A stretch of 64,000 nucleotides of DNA from Planctomycetota bacterium. Its GTDB lineage: Bacteria; Planctomycetota; Planctomycetia; Pirellulales; Lacipirellulaceae. Below are positions 60,340 to 64,000 of this stretch, piece after piece (the first letter of the stretch is position 1; every line of letters starts with the position of its first letter). The position numbers and the translations under genes were made by a program. The notes beneath the pieces are model-generated. The model made no database searches. It was not told where the DNA came from and saw only the letters and a program-made list of their open reading frames with translations. The DNA lies in contig JABDGM010000005.1 of the NCBI GenBank assembly GCA_013286045.1, forward strand, positions 1 to 64,000. The letters are read 5' to 3'.

Positions 60340-61422
60340 ATGTTCGCACCATCAGTCAAAGCCCTGTCGTTGTCTGCCGTCGCATTGCTAGTCGCAACTC
60401 TCCCGTCCGCAATTCACGCCGCTACCCTAACGCCAGAGCAAACGGCCGAGTGCACAAAGCTAGGCCTCGATGAAAAACAAATCACCGAGCTCATCGACAA
60501 GCCGCTTTACAAATGCAACGAGTCGGAAGTTGACACCTACCTCAAGTTCTTGAGCGCTACAGAGCCGGACCTGCGAAAAAGAATCCTCACGATCGCCCGC
60601 AAAAACATCAACCAGCCGTACGAGCTCTATCTTTTGGGTGAAATGCCCTTCGAGCCATACGATCCCCAGCCCATCTACTGCCTCGGCAAAAGCGATTGCC
60701 TCGTTTTCACCGAGCACACGTACGCGATGGCCCTCTCCCACAACTGGCCCAGCTTCATGATGATGCTTCAACGCATCCGCTACCGCGACGGCCACATGGG
60801 TGTCGCCACCCGCAACCATTACACCGAAGCCGATTGGAACATTTCCAATAACTGGCTTGTGGAAGACATCACCAAAGAGCTCGCCGGCGACAGCGCCCAG
60901 AAATTCAGCGAAAAGATCGACCGCTCGAAGTTCTTGAAAAACCGCTACGGACTCACCGTCAGCGTGCCCGTCGAAAATCACGAGGATGAATACATCCCCT
61001 ACGAAAAAATCGACCTCGCCCGCAGCCAACTCCAAGACGGCGACTTCGTGAACATCGTGCGAGCGACGAGCAAACCACATAGCTCCGTGCAAAACGAGGT
61101 GTACGGCGGCAGCGCGTTCGTCGGCCACGTCGGCCTCATCGGACACGGCCCCGACGGCGTCGTCCACCTCATCCACTCCACCGAACCGAAAGTCCGCGAA
61201 GAACCGATCGACGATTACATCAAACGGGCCACGAAAGACCTGGCCCAAAAAGATAAAGAAGGCAAACCCCGCTTGGTCGGCTTCAAGTTCTTGCGACTCC
61301 GCGAGGAACCGCTCAAGAACCTGCAAAAAGTCGACGGTGCCGATGCCCCCAAAGTCACGCTCCCGAACGGCCAAGGCGCGGCCTTCGACGGCGCGATCAC
61401 GACCCCCGAATCAAAACGCTAA
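60340..61422 (+). CDS. Secreted DUF1460-type amidase-like protein
   Basis: 360 residues with a signal peptide (SLSAVALLVATLPSAIHA). The core matches the DUF1460 family, related to N-acetylmuramoyl-L-alanine amidases: CLGKSDCLVFTEHTYAMAL with the catalytic Cys, MMLQRIRYRDGHMGVATRNHYTEADW, and GHVGLIGHGPDGVVHLIHS with the catalytic His. It may cut peptidoglycan peptides or a related amide; planctomycete peptidoglycan is thin, so a different target is possible. The last 40 residues are Ala/Lys-rich. Standing alone on the plus strand. Confidence 0.8.
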   Translation: MFAPSVKALSLSAVALLVATLPSAIHAATLTPEQTAECTKLGLDEKQITELIDKPLYKCNESEVDTYLKFLSATEPDLRKRILTIARKNINQPYELYLLGEMPFEPYDPQPIYCLGKSDCLVFTEHTYAMALSHNWPSFMMMLQRIRYRDGHMGVATRNHYTEADWNISNNWLVEDITKELAGDSAQKFSEKIDRSKFLKNRYGLTVSVPVENHEDEYIPYEKIDLARSQLQDGDFVNIVRATSKPHSSVQNEVYGGSAFVGHVGLIGHGPDGVVHLIHSTEPKVREEPIDDYIKRATKDLAQKDKEGKPRLVGFKFLRLREEPLKNLQKVDGADAPKVTLPNGQGAAFDGAITTPESKR

Positions 61423-61439
61423 CCTCGTTCGCAAACAGG

Positions 61440-61487
61440 CAGCCCCCGGTCTTGGATCCGCCGTGGCGGGCTCTGCCGAGGGTTTGC
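61440..61487. repeat. GGCAGCCCCCGG...GAGGGTTTG intergenic element, copy 2
   Basis: The stretch AGGCAGCCCCCGGTCTTGGA, then TGGCGGGCTCTGCC and GAGGGTTTG, lies just after the amidase-like gene. The wording matches the shorter hairpin element at 45791-45816, downstream of another gene. A dispersed intergenic repeat that may act in transcription termination. Confidence 0.5.
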
Positions 61488-61523
61488 GTTGGCAACAGCG
61501 TTAGGCGTCACACGTTACGTCGC

Positions 61524-62543
61524 CTAACGCGGTTTCTTGTAACCCGCCGGCGGACTCACCACTTCGAAATCCGACCCCTTAATCTTCCGCAATTCCTCGT
61601 GCAACGCAGGAATCCGCGGATCGGGCGTCACCGAAATAGCCCAATCGATCCCATTGTCCGCCACGAACATCCCATACTCTTGCAGCGCGACCAGAATCGT
61701 TTCCACCTCGGGCGAATAATTGCTTGTGTCGAAATCTTTTCGCAGCCGCAAGCGTTCGCCCATTCGCGGCACGTTCACGTCATCCGTTTTGCCCGCATCG
61801 TGCGTTGCTGGGTAAACGTGCGCTTTGCGCGAGTTTTCGATCGTGACACGCAGCGCGTGCTCGATCTTTCCACGCTGCAATTCGTCATACCGCACCATCG
61901 CCGGAAACATTGGTAAGCCCGCCGCGTCAGCGGAAGTCCAATTGGCCGGCCGAAGCTTGTTGCTCGTGAGGTCGAAAATCGCGGCCCCGTCCGCCTTCCA
62001 TTTACCGTCGACCTTGCCGATCTTGAAGAACTCGTAGAGCTTTTTATTCACTGGATCAACCACGATCGCATGGTGGTCGCCGCCGTCCTCCATATCGCGT
62101 TGTTGCAGTTGGTCGAGCGTGATTTTCTTTTCCTCTCGCTCGTACAGCACCGGCCAACCCTCAATCGGCATATTGTCCGGCACTGGGTACGGGCCTTTGT
62201 CTGATTCTTCCGCCATTTCGAGAAGTTCCACCTCGACCTTCGGCTGACTCGGCGGCACAAGAATAAACGCCATGTCAGGGTTGTACCGCATCGGCTTGTC
62301 TCCGCCGATCGAATCAATGAGCGCCTGCGAATTCTTGGCGACCGGCCAATCGGAAATCTTCGTATTCCAAGCGTTCTCAGCCGGAAAAACTTTCAGCTCA
62401 GCCAAAATCGCGTCTGCTTCCGGCGTGTTGAACTCCACCGGCTTCGTGATTTTGATTTTTTCAGGCGTAATTTCGACAGCGGATGCCGTAACACAAAGCA
62501 TGGGCAACGAAAGAACACAAAGTCCGCGCAGAAAAATTCGCAT
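61524..62543 (-). CDS. Secreted hypothetical protein
   Basis: 339 residues with a signal peptide (FLRGLCVLSLPMLCVTASA). It has FPAENAWNTKISDWPVAKNSQ, DMEDGGDHHAIVVDP, and AHVYPATHDAGKT; no catalytic domain is recognised. Planctomycetes and Acidobacteria have proteins of similar appearance (DNAWNxxIxxxPV...), perhaps binding carbohydrate, but I cannot name a function. It is convergent with the amidase-like gene and single. Confidence 0.7.
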   Translation of the reverse strand: MRIFLRGLCVLSLPMLCVTASAVEITPEKIKITKPVEFNTPEADAILAELKVFPAENAWNTKISDWPVAKNSQALIDSIGGDKPMRYNPDMAFILVPPSQPKVEVELLEMAEESDKGPYPVPDNMPIEGWPVLYEREEKKITLDQLQQRDMEDGGDHHAIVVDPVNKKLYEFFKIGKVDGKWKADGAAIFDLTSNKLRPANWTSADAAGLPMFPAMVRYDELQRGKIEHALRVTIENSRKAHVYPATHDAGKTDDVNVPRMGERLRLRKDFDTSNYSPEVETILVALQEYGMFVADNGIDWAISVTPDPRIPALHEELRKIKGSDFEVVSPPAGYKKPR

Positions 62544-62744
62544 CGATGTCCCCTCCAGAAAAGAATTGTCAGACGAGCGACGCCCAACCTAACCCGATCG
62601 CTGCATCACGTCCAGCATTCCCCCCGAAAGCCGTGAGGGGAATTTGCAGCGCAGCGACAATGTGTCTGCGTAGCGCAATCGAGTGAGAGCGCCGCTTATC
62701 GCATCGAAAAGATTTCGCCATGAAGGCGCGACAACTGCGATGCC

Positions 62745-63860
62745 TTAAGCGTTTTGCACGATCGATCGCAAGCAATCGTGAAACCGCCGCAACCCCTGCT
62801 CCATCGGCATCTGGTAAGGGCCTTGCAAGTTCTCTCCGCGATTCCAGAGAGTTTGACGTCCCGCCTGCAGCTTCACCGCAGCCCAATGATCCTCGCTCGT
62901 CACTTCATCGAGCACCGCGAGCCCCGCCTCCACATAATCGCGCCGCGTTTCCGCAATCTCGCGATCGAAGTAATACTCGCTCCGCAAACGCGTACTCGTT
63001 GGCGAAATTGGCGTGTACGTCGTCGTCACCATCGTGAACGGGTAGTACTCCACCAGCTGCCCCGGAAAAAGGCAAATCCAAATCGCCGCAAACGGCGGCC
63101 GATGTCCCGCCAGTACATCCAAAAGCACTTTCTGATACTCCGCAAACTTCGGCGTCGCCGCCGGCGGGATCGGCCAACGGACATTCATCTGCTCGCAAAA
63201 GAATCGATCGCCGCCTACGGCCTGAAAAGCGTTCCGCACGTCCGCCGCGTCAACAAACACGCGGAAGCCTGGATGCACCGCACCGATGTGATAATCTTCC
63301 AGATAAACTTCTAAGAAGTTTTTCCAGTTGAGATCGTGCTCCTCTTCATCCACGCGCTCGAGCACATAGTTCGACGTATCGAGCTCCGTCCAGCTCGCGA
63401 GCGGAGCCGCTTCGTGGTGAATCACACGCGGCCCAGCATACAACAGCCCATTCCACTCGGTAAGCTCGCTCTTCTCCAAATCCAAACATGGGTTTTCGTC
63501 GAAATGAGGCGCCGCAACCTGCCGGCCATCCAGGTCATACGCCCAGTTGTGCATCGGGCACACAATCTTCTTCGCATGCCCCGAGCCGCACATCATCTCT
63601 GCTTGCCGGTGCCGGCACGTATTCGAGACGAGCTGCGGCCGCCCATTATGACGCACCAACAGCTTGCCGACCTGCTGACCGCCCAGCGTGAAGTAATCGC
63701 CATCATTGGGAACCAGCGAAGTATGCCCTGAGTACTTCGGCCCAACAGCAAACAAGTGCTGCCGCTCGATTTCCAAGATCTCCGGATCGAAATACCACGA
63801 AATCGGCAATCCGACTTGCGAGTCGACTCGCGATTCGCGACCTTGAAAAGTTTGAGACAT
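62745..63860 (-). CDS. Rieske-type ring-hydroxylating oxygenase alpha subunit
   Basis: 371 residues. The Rieske [2Fe-2S] site is NTCRHRQAEMMCG and VCPMHNWAYDLDGR (CxH...CxxH). The C-terminal catalytic domain has LEVYLEDYHIGAVHPGF with mononuclear iron His pair (DYHIxxxHPG). It hydroxylates an aromatic ring or amine, taking electrons from a reductase not present here. Candidates include choline/carnitine-type demethylases as well as aromatic oxygenases; the narrow set of residues is not enough to decide. It follows the next gene (63873 onward) by 12 nt on the same strand. Confidence 0.88.
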   Translation of the reverse strand: MSQTFQGRESRVDSQVGLPISWYFDPEILEIERQHLFAVGPKYSGHTSLVPNDGDYFTLGGQQVGKLLVRHNGRPQLVSNTCRHRQAEMMCGSGHAKKIVCPMHNWAYDLDGRQVAAPHFDENPCLDLEKSELTEWNGLLYAGPRVIHHEAAPLASWTELDTSNYVLERVDEEEHDLNWKNFLEVYLEDYHIGAVHPGFRVFVDAADVRNAFQAVGGDRFFCEQMNVRWPIPPAATPKFAEYQKVLLDVLAGHRPPFAAIWICLFPGQLVEYYPFTMVTTTYTPISPTSTRLRSEYYFDREIAETRRDYVEAGLAVLDEVTSEDHWAAVKLQAGRQTLWNRGENLQGPYQMPMEQGLRRFHDCLRSIVQNA

Positions 63861-63872
63861 GCACCTATCCCA

Positions 63873-64000
63873 CTACTTCACAACACAAATCATTTCGAAC
63901 GTCGGATCGCTGGCGTACGGATTCGCCCCCGCCGCGAGCAACTTCTGACAAACTTCCAACGTCTCACGCGTAACTACTTCGCCCGGCATCAATAACGGAA
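63873..64000 (-). CDS. 3' end of an unidentified gene
   Basis: The minus frame ends LLMPGEVVTRETLEVCQKLL then AAGANPYASDPTFEMICVVK and TAG at 63875-63873, and runs off the window. Only about 42 residues are seen, not enough for a family call. It lies 12 nt upstream of the Rieske oxygenase gene, so likely the same operon. Confidence 0.65.
   Translation of the reverse strand, partial: PLLMPGEVVTRETLEVCQKLLAAGANPYASDPTFEMICVVK

Overview
The window looks like the chromosome of a planctomycete, most likely of the Pirellulales type. The indicators are a c-type cytochrome/DUF1587-1592-1588-1585 protein followed directly by a DUF1552 protein, a HINT-fold secreted protein, a low-complexity secreted repeat protein, a planctomycete-type tyrosine integrase, and sparsely packed genes with many short convergent units. 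This placement is an inference from protein families; no rRNA or marker gene is present.

Layout. 1-4954: a secreted repeat protein cut by the window start, a MIP channel, a SYLF lipid-binding protein and a zinc-ribbon metallopeptidase whose 3' end looks damaged. 4955-21300: a tRNA-Leu(TAA) and an integrated island of about 16.3 kb inserted at its 3' end. The last 22 nt of the tRNA region (5019-5040) recur exactly at 21279-21300, which fixes both ends. The island holds an integrase interrupted by an in-frame TGA, an excisionase-like HTH protein, an AAA-type ATPase and a DNA-binding protein. It then carries a six-gene minus-strand restriction operon: hsdR, hsdS with an extra C-terminal domain, a GIY-YIG protein, a protein with a FokI-like cleavage domain, an unknown partner and hsdM. 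A serine recombinase lies near the right end. Immediately outside the right end is the remnant of another tyrosine integrase, so this tRNA has probably been used more than once. 21785-33460: a hybrid histidine kinase, RecQ, a secreted legumain/caspase-fold protein, and glpK and glpF separated by a degenerate HINT/HEAT protein. 33746-37328: the DUF1592-family/DUF1552 pair. 37345-47117: a galactose (Leloir) region with galT, an inositol-phosphatase-like gene, an arabinokinase-like GHMP kinase, galE, a TolB-like protein, a divergent SSS sugar symporter and a classical galK. 47015-48788: a UbiA prenyltransferase and a TIM-barrel isomerase. 48871-59198: a nearly complete reductive pyrimidine catabolism set with an NCS1 permease, PreA-like dihydropyrimidine dehydrogenase, dihydropyrimidinase, beta-ureidopropionase, a class III aminotransferase and (methyl)malonate-semialdehyde dehydrogenase. 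It is interrupted by a PAP2 phosphatase, a lipoprotein and a GxxExxY gene bounded by 26-bp inverted repeats. 59432-64000: a PHP-domain protein, a DUF1460-like amidase, an unknown secreted protein, a Rieske oxygenase and the end of one more gene.

The best candidate for something not well described is the restriction operon inside the island. A type I R-M system has a FokI-like nuclease, a partner of unknown function and a GIY-YIG protein inserted between its specificity and modification subunits, with overlapping or tightly spaced genes that imply joint expression. The second is the GxxExxY gene framed by terminal inverted repeats, one of which supplies the stop codon of the gene beside it.
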